The notes under the pieces are model-generated. The model was not told the DNA's origin. It saw only the letters and a program-made list of their open reading frames with translations, and made no database searches. From NCBI GenBank assembly GCA_943787725.1, contig CALSNM010000001.1, forward strand, positions 186,001 to 250,000: a stretch of 64,000 nt of DNA, written 5' to 3'. Position numbers and translations under genes: made by a program. Every line of letters begins with the position of its first letter. Within the stretch, counting starts at the first letter, position 1. Below, one piece after another: positions 30,488-41,081 of this stretch. Source of the DNA: an uncultured Flavobacteriales bacterium. GTDB taxonomy: Bacteria; Bacteroidota; Bacteroidia; Flavobacteriales_D; Parvicellaceae.

Positions 30488-33487
30488 ATGAAAACAAAAG
30501 CACAAAAAAAGAAAAAAAGTTTATTTAAGCGCCTAGTAAAGTGGACTGGAATTACATTTTTTCTTTTAATCATTTTAATCATATTATTGCCGATTTTATT
30601 CAAAGATGAGATAGTGCAGTTTATTAAAGAAGAGGCAAATGCAAGTTTAAATGCTGAACTTGATTTTGGTAAAGTTAACCTTAGTTTGCTGTCTACATTT
30701 CCAAAATTTTCCCTAGAAATAAATGACTTGACCTTAACAGGAGTTGATGAATTTGAAGGCATTGAATTGGTAGAAATAAAACAAACCAACCTTAAATTGA
30801 ATTTATGGAGTGTTATAAGTGGTGACCAATATGAAATTTCATCTGTTGGCTTGGTTGAGCCAAAAATACATGTATTGGTTTTATCAGACGGCAAAGCAAA
30901 CTATGACATTGTTACCTCTGACTCAACGGGTATTGAAGTCATCGAAGAAGAAGTCGACGAATCCGCTCCTTTAAAACTAGCTCTGGAAGAGTACTATATA
31001 GAAAAAGGTTCCATTGTATACGATGACCAACTATATTTAATGTACATGGAATTAGATGGACTAAATCACAAAGGAAGTGCTTCAGTTAGCGGAACAACCT
31101 ATGCCATAGAAACCTTAAGTGACATTGGAGGAGTTACATTTGGATATGATAACATCAATTACTTGTCCCAAACGATTACAGATATTAAATGTAACATGGA
31201 AATAAATATGCCCGAACATGAAATGAAGTTTATCTTCAAAGAAAACGAAGTGGTATTAAATGAATTAGGGCTTTCTTTGGATGGATGGTTTTTAATGACG
31301 GACGAAATTATGGATATGGACATAAATTTCGGGGCCACAAAACAATCATTCAGTTCATTGTTGAGCATGGTTCCAGGTGTCTATTCTCCTGATTTTGGGG
31401 ACATAAAAACAAATGGGAACCTTGTTCTTGAAGGAAAGGTTTTTGGAGAATTTAGTGAAGAATCTATTCCCGGGTTTAATTTAGATTTAAGTGTTTCAAA
31501 TGCATGGTTCCAGTATCCTGATCTTCCAGGAAAAGTTGATGAAATTGCCCTTGATGTTAAAGTAAATCGTGAAGCAGGTATTGACTTAAACAATACTAAA
31601 GTAGATATTAATAAGTTTCATCTCGAGTTTACAGGAAATGAAGTAGACGCATCTCTAAGGCTTCGAAATATGATTACAGACCCGAATATAGAAAGCCAGC
31701 TAAGCACATTTCTGGATTTGTCCAAACTATCGGAAATTCTTCCATTGGAAGAAGGAGAGTCATACAGTGGGATAATAACAACTAATATAGCTTTAAAGGG
31801 AAATGTATCAGCCTTAGAAAAAGAAGATTATGAAAAATTCAAGGCAAACGGAAACTTGAAAATAGTGCAAATGAATTACCAAACTTCAGCATCTAATTAC
31901 TTAACTGCAATTGATTCTATGCTGTTTCAGTTTGCTCCTCAATACCTCGATCTTTCATATTTTGATGGAAAAATAGGAGAAAGTGACTTGCATGCTGAGG
32001 GAAGCATTGACAACTATATGGAATATTTTTTAAAAGATGAGGTCTTGACCGGTTCTTTCAATATTGTTTCTAACTATTTTAATGTTGATGAGCTAATGTA
32101 TGCTGACCCTAATGCCGCATCGGAAACACCAGAAGAACCGAATTCGGCAACAACTTCTGATTCATTGGTTGCTGAAACAATCAATATTCCAGATAATATC
32201 AACTTTAACCTTACAACAAAAATAGAAAAGATGTTATTTGATAGCTTGGAGGTTTCAAACTTTATCGGAGGCATTATTTTGAATGAAGGTTCAGCTACTT
32301 TAAAAGAAATGAAAATGAATGTTTTTGATGGCAGTATAGGACTTGGAGGATCCTATAGTTCGATTTCAAAAGGCAGAGCACACGTAGACATGAAAATAGA
32401 CATTAAAGACTTAGATATTCCTACCGCGGCAATGTACTTCAATACAATGGAAAAAATGGCCCCAATAGCTAGACATTGCGAAGGAGAGTTTTCTACAAGT
32501 CTTAATATGGTAACAGACATTGATGCTAATATGGAGCCCATTTATGAAACTATAACAGGAAATGGAAAAGTTTATACGAATAAAGTTGTCGTTAGAGATC
32601 TTCCTGTATTGATAAAAATATCAGAGGCTCTGAAAATAGACAAGCTTAAAACACAAACATTGAACAATGTTAATATAACCTATGCATTTAGAGATGGTAA
32701 AATTTGGATTGAACCTTTCGACGTTAAAATGGGAGAAATTAATACAACTATTGAGGGGACAACCTCTTTTCTTCAGGAATTGGATTATAAAATAGAAATG
32801 GAAATCCCTCAAACCATGTTTGGCAATGAAGCTGCTGGATTGTTATCTGGAATAAACAGTGCTGGTGTGGACCTTGGAGACAACATTCCGATTAAGATCG
32901 GCATTGGAGGTAACGCTCTTAATCCAATAATTAAAACAGATTTTAAAAATCAAGCTCAAAATATTGCAGACAATGTAATGAAAGAGGTAAAAGACAAAGT
33001 GTATGATGAAGCAAAGAAAATACTTGAAAACGCTCAAATACAAGCGAATAAGTTAATTGTAGAGGCAAAAGAAAAGGCAAATCAGATCAGAAGGACTGGA
33101 ACAGCTGCTGCGGAGAAAATCAAAAAAGAAAGTTTAGCTGCCGGTAATAAAACAAAAACAGAAGGCAAGAAAGCCTCAGAAAAGCTCAGAACAGAAGGGT
33201 ATGCGCAAGCTCAGAAATTGATTGATAATGCAAGTAATCCGATTAAGAAAAAGGCTGCCGAAATTGCTGCAAAACAGATGAAAGATGAAACGGACAAGAA
33301 GGCAGATAAAATGATTTTTGAAGCAAACACTCAAGGAGATAAAATAATTTCAGAGGGAGGGTCAAAGGCAAAAAAAATCAAGTCAGAATCTGAAGTAAAA
33401 GCCAAAGAAGTGGAAGATGCAGCTCAATTTCAAGCAGATAAAATAATGTCTGAGGCAAATACTAAGGCAGAAAAAATAAAAGAATAA
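30488..33487 (+). CDS. AsmA-family protein with long C-terminal coiled coil
   Basis: N-terminal TM then LDFGKVNLSLLSTFPKFSLEINDLTLTG; Ala/Lys/Glu-rich repeats in the last ~180 aa. Confidence 0.8.
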   Translation: MKTKAQKKKKSLFKRLVKWTGITFFLLIILIILLPILFKDEIVQFIKEEANASLNAELDFGKVNLSLLSTFPKFSLEINDLTLTGVDEFEGIELVEIKQTNLKLNLWSVISGDQYEISSVGLVEPKIHVLVLSDGKANYDIVTSDSTGIEVIEEEVDESAPLKLALEEYYIEKGSIVYDDQLYLMYMELDGLNHKGSASVSGTTYAIETLSDIGGVTFGYDNINYLSQTITDIKCNMEINMPEHEMKFIFKENEVVLNELGLSLDGWFLMTDEIMDMDINFGATKQSFSSLLSMVPGVYSPDFGDIKTNGNLVLEGKVFGEFSEESIPGFNLDLSVSNAWFQYPDLPGKVDEIALDVKVNREAGIDLNNTKVDINKFHLEFTGNEVDASLRLRNMITDPNIESQLSTFLDLSKLSEILPLEEGESYSGIITTNIALKGNVSALEKEDYEKFKANGNLKIVQMNYQTSASNYLTAIDSMLFQFAPQYLDLSYFDGKIGESDLHAEGSIDNYMEYFLKDEVLTGSFNIVSNYFNVDELMYADPNAASETPEEPNSATTSDSLVAETINIPDNINFNLTTKIEKMLFDSLEVSNFIGGIILNEGSATLKEMKMNVFDGSIGLGGSYSSISKGRAHVDMKIDIKDLDIPTAAMYFNTMEKMAPIARHCEGEFSTSLNMVTDIDANMEPIYETITGNGKVYTNKVVVRDLPVLIKISEALKIDKLKTQTLNNVNITYAFRDGKIWIEPFDVKMGEINTTIEGTTSFLQELDYKIEMEIPQTMFGNEAAGLLSGINSAGVDLGDNIPIKIGIGGNALNPIIKTDFKNQAQNIADNVMKEVKDKVYDEAKKILENAQIQANKLIVEAKEKANQIRRTGTAAAEKIKKESLAAGNKTKTEGKKASEKLRTEGYAQAQKLIDNASNPIKKKAAEIAAKQMKDETDKKADKMIFEANTQGDKIISEGGSKAKKIKSESEVKAKEVEDAAQFQADKIMSEANTKAEKIKE

Positions 33488-33624
33488 GAAACAATCTAAT
33501 AAAAAGTCATGCTCAACGACAAAATTTTGATGAATGACGAAAACAAATTTTTTCTCTGAATCTTTTATAGTATATTAGTATCAACAATTTAGGAAAAATA
33601 AAGTATCCTTTCGAAAAAAGAAAA

Positions 33625-35820
33625 ATGCAAGTAGTAGAACAGTCAATAAAAGCCTCCTTACAAAAATATTTTGGTTTCAGTAGCTTCAAAGGAGAGCAGC
33701 AGGAAGTAATTCAAAACCTGTTAGACGGAAACAATACTTTTGTTATTATGCCAACGGGAGGTGGCAAATCGATGTGCTATCAACTACCCGCTTTAATGAG
33801 TAAGGGCACGGCTATTGTGGTCTCTCCTTTGATTGCACTAATGAAGAATCAAGTCGATGCTCTTCGTTCAGTTAGTGAGAATGATAGTATTGCCCATTTT
33901 TTAAATTCATCATTGAACAAAACGGAGGTTGCTCGTGTAAAACAAGATACGATAGATGAGAAAACAAAGTTATTGTATGTTGCGCCAGAATCTTTAACCA
34001 AAAAAGAAAATTTAGACTTTTTAAGTAATATAACTATTTCCTTTTTCGCTATTGATGAAGCGCATTGTATTTCAGAATGGGGGCATGATTTCAGACCAGA
34101 ATACAGACGATTAAGACCAATGATTGAAAGCATTGTTAAAGTTCCGATTATTGCTTTAACGGCTACAGCTACAACAAAAGTTCAACAAGACATACAGAAA
34201 AACCTAGGCATGGTAGATGCTAAGGTTTTTAAAGACTCATTTAATCGAAAAAATCTCTATTACGAGGTTAAACCCAAGGTTGATGTTCAAAGGGAAATAA
34301 TTAAATTTGTTAAATCAAAAGAAGGAAAATCCGGAATTATTTATTGCTTGAGCAGGAAAAAAGTAGAAGAACTTGCTCAAGTACTTCAAGTAAATGGGAT
34401 AAAGGCCCTACCCTATCATGCTGGCCTAGACGCAAACACCAGAGGGAAGCACCAAGACATGTTTTTAATGGAAGACGCTGATGTGATTTGTGCAACGATA
34501 GCATTTGGTATGGGAATCGACAAACCAGACGTAAGGTTTGTTATTCACCATGATATTCCAAAATCACTAGAGAGTTATTATCAGGAAACCGGAAGAGCGG
34601 GAAGAGACGGTGGCGAAGGACATTGCTTAGCTTTCTATAGCTATAAAGACATTGAGAAATTAGAAAAGTTTCTGCATGGTAAACCGGTTGCGGAACAAGA
34701 AATAGGAAATCAACTTTTACAAGAAGTTGTTGCCTATTCAGAAACTAGTATGAATAGAAGAAAATTCCTTTTGCATTATTTCGGAGAAGAATTTGATGAG
34801 ATAAATGGAGAAGGTGCCGACATGTGCGACAATTCTAGGTTTCCCAAAGAGAAGTCAGAAGGAAAAGAAGATGTTCAACTTGTACTGAAAACAATAAAAA
34901 GTATTGTAGGCAAGCATAAGGTCAAATATTTTGTAGATATTTTAACTGGCAACCTTACCAGTGAAATTAATACCTACAAACATAACAACAATGAATTTTT
35001 TGGAGCTGGAAAAGAAAAAGATGGGTTGTTCTGGAATGCAGTTTTACGACAAGTAATTGTTGCAGGACTAGTTGGAAAAGAAATCGAAAGTTACGGAACC
35101 TTATTTTTACGAGAATCAGGAGAAGATTTTATCTCAAATCCTAAATCATTTATGTTAATTAAAGAGCATAATTACAGTGATACGGATAACTCCGATATAA
35201 TTTTAAATCAAAAAGGAGGAAGAGCCTCTGACGATGTACTTTTTAAAATGTTAAAAGATTTAAGAAAGGAAATTGCAAAAGGCAAAGGTGTCCCCCCTTT
35301 TGTTGTGTTCCAGGACCCCTCATTGGAAGATATGACATTGCAGTATCCTATCTCTATGGAGGAACTTCAAAATATAGTGGGAGTGGGTCAAGGAAAAGCC
35401 AAAAGATATGGTCAGCCATTTTTAGATGTAATTATTCAATACGTTGATGAAAATGAAATAGAACGACCTGAAGATTTCGTGGTTAAATCAATTGTAAACA
35501 AAAGTGGGTCAAAAGTTAGTATTATAAGAAACATTGATAAAAAACTCCCGCTTGAAGATATTGCCAAAGCACAAGGCAAAAAAATCGATGAGCTTATAAC
35601 AGAAATTGAAGCTATTGTTGCTTCAGGAACCAAAATTAACATAGATTACCATTTAAATGAGGTGCTAGACGAAGATGCGCAAGAGGAAATATTTGAATAC
35701 TTTATGGATGATGCAGATACAGATTCTATTGAAGAAGCTCTCAAAGAATTTGATGATGACTATACAGAAGAGGAGCTTCAGCTTATGAGAATTAAATTTA
35801 TGAGTGAAGTTGCCAATTAA
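33625..35820 (+). CDS. recQ: ATP-dependent DNA helicase RecQ
   Basis: MPTGGGKSMCYQLPAL, FAIDEAHCISEWGHDFRPEYRRL, QETGRAGRDGGEG, HRDC-like region. Confidence 0.96.
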   Translation: MQVVEQSIKASLQKYFGFSSFKGEQQEVIQNLLDGNNTFVIMPTGGGKSMCYQLPALMSKGTAIVVSPLIALMKNQVDALRSVSENDSIAHFLNSSLNKTEVARVKQDTIDEKTKLLYVAPESLTKKENLDFLSNITISFFAIDEAHCISEWGHDFRPEYRRLRPMIESIVKVPIIALTATATTKVQQDIQKNLGMVDAKVFKDSFNRKNLYYEVKPKVDVQREIIKFVKSKEGKSGIIYCLSRKKVEELAQVLQVNGIKALPYHAGLDANTRGKHQDMFLMEDADVICATIAFGMGIDKPDVRFVIHHDIPKSLESYYQETGRAGRDGGEGHCLAFYSYKDIEKLEKFLHGKPVAEQEIGNQLLQEVVAYSETSMNRRKFLLHYFGEEFDEINGEGADMCDNSRFPKEKSEGKEDVQLVLKTIKSIVGKHKVKYFVDILTGNLTSEINTYKHNNNEFFGAGKEKDGLFWNAVLRQVIVAGLVGKEIESYGTLFLRESGEDFISNPKSFMLIKEHNYSDTDNSDIILNQKGGRASDDVLFKMLKDLRKEIAKGKGVPPFVVFQDPSLEDMTLQYPISMEELQNIVGVGQGKAKRYGQPFLDVIIQYVDENEIERPEDFVVKSIVNKSGSKVSIIRNIDKKLPLEDIAKAQGKKIDELITEIEAIVASGTKINIDYHLNEVLDEDAQEEIFEYFMDDADTDSIEEALKEFDDDYTEEELQLMRIKFMSEVAN

Positions 35821-35896
35821 ACAACACCTTCTTTTTACATTATTTGCCGTTTACGTTAAATTATTTACCGTTTCTTAATAAATAGTGTGCGAACTC

Positions 35897-35926
35897 TTTG
35901 AAAAGGCAACTGTCTGGTTATATTTG
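35897..35926 (+). promoter_or_regulatory. Bacteroidetes-type promoter (TTTG ... TATATTTG)
   Basis: TTTG 35897-35900, 18-nt spacer, TATATTTG 35919-35926, upstream of ORF 35973. Confidence 0.55.
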
Positions 35927-35972
35927 TGTTCTTTAAATTAAGAATTAACATAAATAGAAAATAAATTAGATT

Positions 35973-37790
35973 ATGAAAAAAATTTACTTAAGTGCTGCAA
36001 TATTAGCTTTTAGCGGAAGTTTAATTGCGCAGGTTCCTAATTCGCAGAGAGCAATGTTCTCTACAAAAAAAATAATCAAAGAAGCTGAGGCTCCTATGCA
36101 AAATAAAGCACTTGGAGTAGCTTATCCAATTTCAGATTTTTCGACACCAGGAGATTGGGTTCTTGACAATGCAGGTGAAATGGCTCCTATGGGATGGACA
36201 ATTGATGCAGTTAATGATTCTTGGGCTTTTGGTAGCGGCATTGCTTCTACTTCAGGAGGGAATTATTTAGAGTTGTATAACGGGGACCCTACAACAGGAA
36301 GCCCTGCACCATCAAATTCCACATTTACCGCAACAACTGCAGCTTCCATAGACATTCCTACATTAACTGGAGGAACTTCTGATGTAACAATTCAATTCGA
36401 GCAGTATGGAGCATTATTCGTAGACATGCAAGAAGTTCAAGTAAGTACGGATGGAGTTACTTTTGTTACGGTTGGAGATAACAGCGATATTGTTCCCTTA
36501 ACGAGCACTGGTGGAGATCCTTATCCAAATCCAATGTTACGTACTTATGATATTTCGGGTGCAATTGCAGGAAATCCAAGTACTGTATGGATTCGTTTTA
36601 GTTGGTCTCCAGGATCTCAAAATATCACTTACGGATGGTTTGTTGATGATGTGAATATTGTCACAAAACCAAACAATGACATCAAAACAGGAGATAATGA
36701 TTGGGGTTCTTTAGGTCTCCACTACCACCAAATTCCTTTAACTCAAGTAGCTCCTATTGATTTTTGGACGAATGTATCGAACGAAGGTTCTGACGCACAA
36801 ACAGGGGTTACGTTAAACGTTGATGTAAATTCTGGAGCAAATACAGGTTCAAGTGCAGGTGCTACTGTTGCACCATCAGCTTCTGATAGCCTTGTGGTAA
36901 ACGGACTATTTACTCCTTCAGCTACTGGAAATTATTCTTTCACAATGGATATCACTGCTGACTTAGTGGATGACGTTCCAGCTAACAATCAGTTAACCGG
37001 AGATTCATTTATAGTAAATGACTATATATATGCTAGAGATACAGATGGAACACCTAGTGCAGGCGGTGGTGAAGATGGTAACACTCCAGGTGACTTTGCT
37101 TTCGAAGCTGGTTCTTACTTTGATGCTTTTGCTTCAGAACAAGTTTATGGAATTAACGTGACAATTGGATCAGGAACGCCAGACGGAACTATTATCTATG
37201 GTAAGTTATATGAATTTGATGCAGCTGCTGGAGATTTTGTTTATTTAGATGAAACTGCTGAATATTCAACTGTAGCCACAGATATTGGAACTGAGAAAAC
37301 ATTGGTATTGTTTACTTACCCTACATTAACTGCAGGAAACACTTACTTAGTGATGGTCGGATGCTATTCTGAATTTTACTACGGAACTAGTGGATTCTCT
37401 CCAGATCAAACAAGTTTCATCACATACGGTGGATGGGGTGGTACTGGAAGTCAGTATTACACAAATGGAACTCCAATGGTAAGAATGAACTTTGACCCTT
37501 CAATTGGAATCGAAGAAGTTTCCCAAACAGGAGCTATTTTAGGGCAAAACATGCCAAATCCATTTGACAATAACTCTACAATTAATTTCGAATTAGCTAA
37601 CACATCTGATGTTCAATTCGAATTTGTTGATATGACAGGGAAAATTGTTAAAACTATGGACTTAGGTACGCTAGCAAATGGGCCTCACAGTATTCAAGTT
37701 GATGCGACTGAATTTGCTTCGGGGGTATATTACTACTCTTTAGTTTCTGAAGGAAGTAAAATAACAAGCAAAATGATTGTACAGAAATAA
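35973..37790 (+). CDS. Secreted protein with T9SS type A sorting domain
   Basis: Signal peptide; C-terminus GAILGQNMPNPFDNNSTINFEL...GVYYYSLVSEGSKITSKMIVQK. Confidence 0.85.
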   Translation: MKKIYLSAAILAFSGSLIAQVPNSQRAMFSTKKIIKEAEAPMQNKALGVAYPISDFSTPGDWVLDNAGEMAPMGWTIDAVNDSWAFGSGIASTSGGNYLELYNGDPTTGSPAPSNSTFTATTAASIDIPTLTGGTSDVTIQFEQYGALFVDMQEVQVSTDGVTFVTVGDNSDIVPLTSTGGDPYPNPMLRTYDISGAIAGNPSTVWIRFSWSPGSQNITYGWFVDDVNIVTKPNNDIKTGDNDWGSLGLHYHQIPLTQVAPIDFWTNVSNEGSDAQTGVTLNVDVNSGANTGSSAGATVAPSASDSLVVNGLFTPSATGNYSFTMDITADLVDDVPANNQLTGDSFIVNDYIYARDTDGTPSAGGGEDGNTPGDFAFEAGSYFDAFASEQVYGINVTIGSGTPDGTIIYGKLYEFDAAAGDFVYLDETAEYSTVATDIGTEKTLVLFTYPTLTAGNTYLVMVGCYSEFYYGTSGFSPDQTSFITYGGWGGTGSQYYTNGTPMVRMNFDPSIGIEEVSQTGAILGQNMPNPFDNNSTINFELANTSDVQFEFVDMTGKIVKTMDLGTLANGPHSIQVDATEFASGVYYYSLVSEGSKITSKMIVQK

Positions 37791-37814
37791 GCATTACCAC
37801 TGGTAATTTTATTT

Positions 37815-37848
37815 AAAAGGGCTGTCTTAATGAGACAGTCCTTTTTTT
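37815..37848 (+). terminator. Intrinsic terminator
   Basis: AAAAGGGCTGTCT-TAATG-AGACAGTCCTTTTTTT hairpin. Confidence 0.88.
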
Positions 37849-37895
37849 ATGAACCCAATTCTCTTTCAAAAGAATAAAATAGTTGGCAACTATGT

Positions 37896-37925
37896 TTTGA
37901 GTTCACATTCTTTGTCGTACATTTG
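37896..37925 (+). promoter_or_regulatory. Promoter for tRNA-Leu (TTG ... TACATTTG)
   Basis: TTG 37897-37899, 18-nt spacer, TACATTTG 37918-37925, ~41 nt upstream of the tRNA. Confidence 0.6.
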
Positions 37926-37966
37926 CACTCCAAATTTGGCAAAAGAGCCAATTCGATTTGGATAAT

Positions 37967-38048
37967 GCGGATGTGGTGGAATTGGTAGACACGCTAGATT
38001 TAGGATCTAGTGCCGCGAGGCGTGAGAGTTCGAGTCTCTCCATCCGTA
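37967..38048 (+). tRNA. tRNA-Leu (anticodon TAG)
   Basis: GCGGATG...CATCCGT acceptor pairs, TGGTGGAATTGGTAGACACGC D-arm, CTAGATTTAGGATCTAG anticodon arm, long variable arm, GTTCGAGTCTC T-arm. Confidence 0.95.
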
Positions 38049-38055
38049 CTAAAAG

Positions 38056-38089
38056 AAAGGCGTCGTGCCACGCACGATGCCTTTTTATT
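38056..38089 (+). terminator. Intrinsic terminator between tRNA-Leu and tig
   Basis: AAAGGCGTCGTGC-CAC-GCACGATGCCTTTTT, 13-bp stem with one G-T pair. Confidence 0.8.
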
Positions 38090-38122
38090 TTTAATGAAGT
38101 AAATAAAAGAACAACCATAAAT

Positions 38123-39478
38123 ATGGATATTCAACAAAATAACACAGACAAACTTAATGCGATTTTGACAATAAAAATTGCAAACGCGGACTATAGCGAT
38201 CAATACGAAAAATCCTTAAAGTCTTATAAGAAGCAAGTACAAATGCCTGGATTTAGATCTGGTCAAGTGCCAACGACTGTAATTAAGAAAAAGTATGGTC
38301 CTTCAATTTTAGCTGAGGAAATTGATAAATTGTTGAACGAAACACTTCATAAACACATTACAGAAAACAATTTAAATGTTTTGGGTAATCCAATGCCAGT
38401 TGTTGATGACAAGATGGATATTGATTGGAAAAACCCTGGTGATTTTGAATTTTCTTATGAAATTGGGTTAGCTCCAGATTTTGAGGTTAAATTAAACGCT
38501 AAAGATAAGTACACATATTACAAAGTGAAAGTTGACAAAACATTGGTTGACAAACAATTAGATGATTTTGCAAAAAGATATGGAAAACTATCTTCAACGG
38601 ACGTAAGTAATGAAAAAGACATGATTATGTCTCACTTTACAGAACTGGATGAAAATGACAAACCTGTTGATGGTGGATTTTCACATTCGTCTACAGTGTC
38701 AGTTGAATTTACAGAAGATAAAAAAGCGAAGAAAAAATTAATTGGATTAAAAGCTGGTGACACGCTAATTATAGACCCAAGAGTCATTTCTAGAAGCGAA
38801 TCAGATTTAGCAGCAATGTTAAATATCTCTGCTGAAAGAGCTGCTGCTTATACGAGAAATGTAGAATTAAAGGTTACTGATGTTAAAAGTTTAGCGCCTG
38901 CTGAAGTTAACCAAGAGTTGTTTGATAAAATTTATGGTGAAGGAACTGTTACGACTGCTGAAGATTTTAGACTAAAAATTGAAAGTGAGCTTTCTGGAAT
39001 GTTTGTTAAAGATAGCGATAAGGTTTTCAAAAGAGATTTAACGGAAAGTCTTGTTAAAAAGTTAAAATTGACACTGCCAAATGAGTTTTTAAAAAAATGG
39101 ATTCTTTCTTCCAGTAAGGAAGAAATCACTGCTGAACAAGTTGAAACAGAATATGAGCAATATGCGCAAAATCTTAAATGGCAATTGGTTGAAAATAAAA
39201 TAATCAAAGACAACGATATCAAAGTTGACAACGAAGAAGTTGTTGCATATACAAAGGAATTGCTGTCTGGTCAATATGCTCAATATGGCATGATGGTTCC
39301 TGATGATGAAGAAATGAATAAATATGCACAAAATGTTCTTTCCAATCAGGAAGAAGCGCGTAAAATATATGATTCATTATACGATCAGAAAGTACTAAAC
39401 TTCTTGAAGGGCACCGTTAAAATTGCCGAGAAAGAAGTGAGTTACGATGACTTTGTTAAGATAGCTTCAAAAGCTTGA
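38123..39478 (+). CDS. tig: Trigger factor
   Basis: MPGFRSGQVPTTVIKKKYGPSILAEEIDKLLNE; ORF-track start at 37958 reads through the tRNA, so start moved to ATG 38123 (in frame). Confidence 0.9.
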   Translation: MDIQQNNTDKLNAILTIKIANADYSDQYEKSLKSYKKQVQMPGFRSGQVPTTVIKKKYGPSILAEEIDKLLNETLHKHITENNLNVLGNPMPVVDDKMDIDWKNPGDFEFSYEIGLAPDFEVKLNAKDKYTYYKVKVDKTLVDKQLDDFAKRYGKLSSTDVSNEKDMIMSHFTELDENDKPVDGGFSHSSTVSVEFTEDKKAKKKLIGLKAGDTLIIDPRVISRSESDLAAMLNISAERAAAYTRNVELKVTDVKSLAPAEVNQELFDKIYGEGTVTTAEDFRLKIESELSGMFVKDSDKVFKRDLTESLVKKLKLTLPNEFLKKWILSSSKEEITAEQVETEYEQYAQNLKWQLVENKIIKDNDIKVDNEEVVAYTKELLSGQYAQYGMMVPDDEEMNKYAQNVLSNQEEARKIYDSLYDQKVLNFLKGTVKIAEKEVSYDDFVKIASKA

Positions 39479-39528
39479 TTTATTTTCAATTCTGACAATC
39501 CTCAGATTAATTTACATTTGTAATTATT

Positions 39529-39864
39529 ATGGCGAGCATTAGACAAGAAAAAATTGCAGGTGTTATACAAAAGGAACTAAGCTTAATTTTTCAAAAAGAA
39601 GCAAGAACAATTTGTATGGGAGCAATGGTGAGCGTTACCATAGTTCGGGTATCCCCTGATATGGGAACTGCTAAAATTTACCTAAGTGTTTTCGGAGCGA
39701 AAGAAAATGAGGAAGTTCTTAAAAACGTTCAAGAGAATGGACGTCAAGTCCGACACATACTTGCTCAAGTTGTAAAAAATCAACTTAGGAAAACTCCTGA
39801 GTTGACTTTTTTCTTGGATGATTCTTACGATTATGCGCGTAACATAGATGAGTTACTTAAATAA
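39529..39864 (+). CDS. rbfA: 30S ribosome-binding factor A
   Basis: RQEKIAGVIQKELSLIF, VTIVRVSPDMGTAKIYLSVF, LRKTPELTFFLDDS. Confidence 0.93.
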   Translation: MASIRQEKIAGVIQKELSLIFQKEARTICMGAMVSVTIVRVSPDMGTAKIYLSVFGAKENEEVLKNVQENGRQVRHILAQVVKNQLRKTPELTFFLDDSYDYARNIDELLK

Positions 39865-39881
39865 TTTGGTTAGATGAAACC

Positions 39882-40655
39882 ATGAAAAAATTATACAAAT
39901 ACTTGCTAAATACTTTGCCAAGGCCATTGCTGATAAGGTTGAGCTATGTTTTTAGAGTATTTGCCCCTTTGGTTTACAAAGGGAGTAAAGTGGATTGTCC
40001 TGTTTGCGAAAAATCATTTAAGAAATTTCTTTCCTACGGTTCAAATGTGGCGCATAGAGACAATGTTCTTTGTCCATACGATCTTACACTAGAAAGGCAC
40101 CGTTTAATGTGGGTTTATTTAAAAAATAAATCGAATTTCTTTACAGCTGAAAAATTAAAGGTAATGCACATAGCCCCTGAGCAATGTTTCTATAGTAAGT
40201 TTAAAAAACAAAACAATCTAGCATACAAAACTGGCGATCTGCTATCACCACTTGCGGACATTCATTTTGATTTACATGAAATACCGTTGGAAGATAATCA
40301 ATATGATGTTATTTTTTGTAACCATGTATTGGAGCATGTAGAAGATGACCATAAATGTATGACCGAGTTACACCGGATAATGAATTCAGGAGGGTGGGGG
40401 ATTTTTCAAGTCCCAATAGACACATCGCGCGTGGAAACCTATGAAGATGCTTCCATTGTATCTCCTGAAGATAGAGAAAAACACTTTTGGCAATACGATC
40501 ATGTTCGATTGTATGGTTTGGATTACCCAAAAAAATTAGAAGCTGCAGGATTTGAAGTAGAAATTTATGATTATCATCAAGACATGCCAAAGGAGCAATA
40601 TGAAAAGTATCGTTTTCATCCTGATGAATTATTGTACATTGTAAAAAAGAAATAA
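39882..40655 (+). CDS. Class I SAM-dependent methyltransferase
   Basis: YDVIFCNHVLEHVEDDHKCMTELHRIMNSGGWGIFQVP; N-terminal Cys pairs. Confidence 0.85.
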   Translation: MKKLYKYLLNTLPRPLLIRLSYVFRVFAPLVYKGSKVDCPVCEKSFKKFLSYGSNVAHRDNVLCPYDLTLERHRLMWVYLKNKSNFFTAEKLKVMHIAPEQCFYSKFKKQNNLAYKTGDLLSPLADIHFDLHEIPLEDNQYDVIFCNHVLEHVEDDHKCMTELHRIMNSGGWGIFQVPIDTSRVETYEDASIVSPEDREKHFWQYDHVRLYGLDYPKKLEAAGFEVEIYDYHQDMPKEQYEKYRFHPDELLYIVKKK

Positions 40656-40661
40656 CCCAAT

Positions 40662-41081
40662 TTGGAAACTTTTTCAATAGATAATCAGTCAGAACTCTAC
40701 CAAGTAGCAAAAGCTATATCAAAATTATGTGTCAGTAATCAAGTTTTTATTATTGATGGAGAAATGGGTGCAGGAAAAACCAGCCTCATAGGGGAGATCT
40801 GCAAATTCCTAAATGTTGCAGATGCGATTTCTAGCCCTACATATGGAATAGTAAACACATATTTATCTGAGCAATATGGAGAAATACACCACTTTGATTT
40901 TTATCGTATTAAGAATGATGAGGAAGCTATGGATAGCGGATTAGACGAGCAGCTTCATAGTGGCAATATCTGCTTTGTTGAATGGGCAGATAAAATCCCG
41001 AAACTTTTACCTGATAACTGCGTAAGAGTGTCAATCGAAATAATCGATACTAATAGCCGTAAAATCACTATAACGATATGA
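40662..41081 (+). CDS. tsaE: tRNA threonylcarbamoyladenosine biosynthesis ATPase TsaE (TTG start)
   Basis: DGEMGAGKTSLIGEICKFLNV, SSPTYGIVNTYL, IHHFDFYRI. Confidence 0.93.
   Translation: METFSIDNQSELYQVAKAISKLCVSNQVFIIDGEMGAGKTSLIGEICKFLNVADAISSPTYGIVNTYLSEQYGEIHHFDFYRIKNDEEAMDSGLDEQLHSGNICFVEWADKIPKLLPDNCVRVSIEIIDTNSRKITITI

Noticed and set aside
37958-38122. 55-aa N-terminal extension of trigger factor in the ORF track
   Set aside because: It reads through tRNA-Leu and a terminator; ATG 38123 gives a normal trigger factor start.
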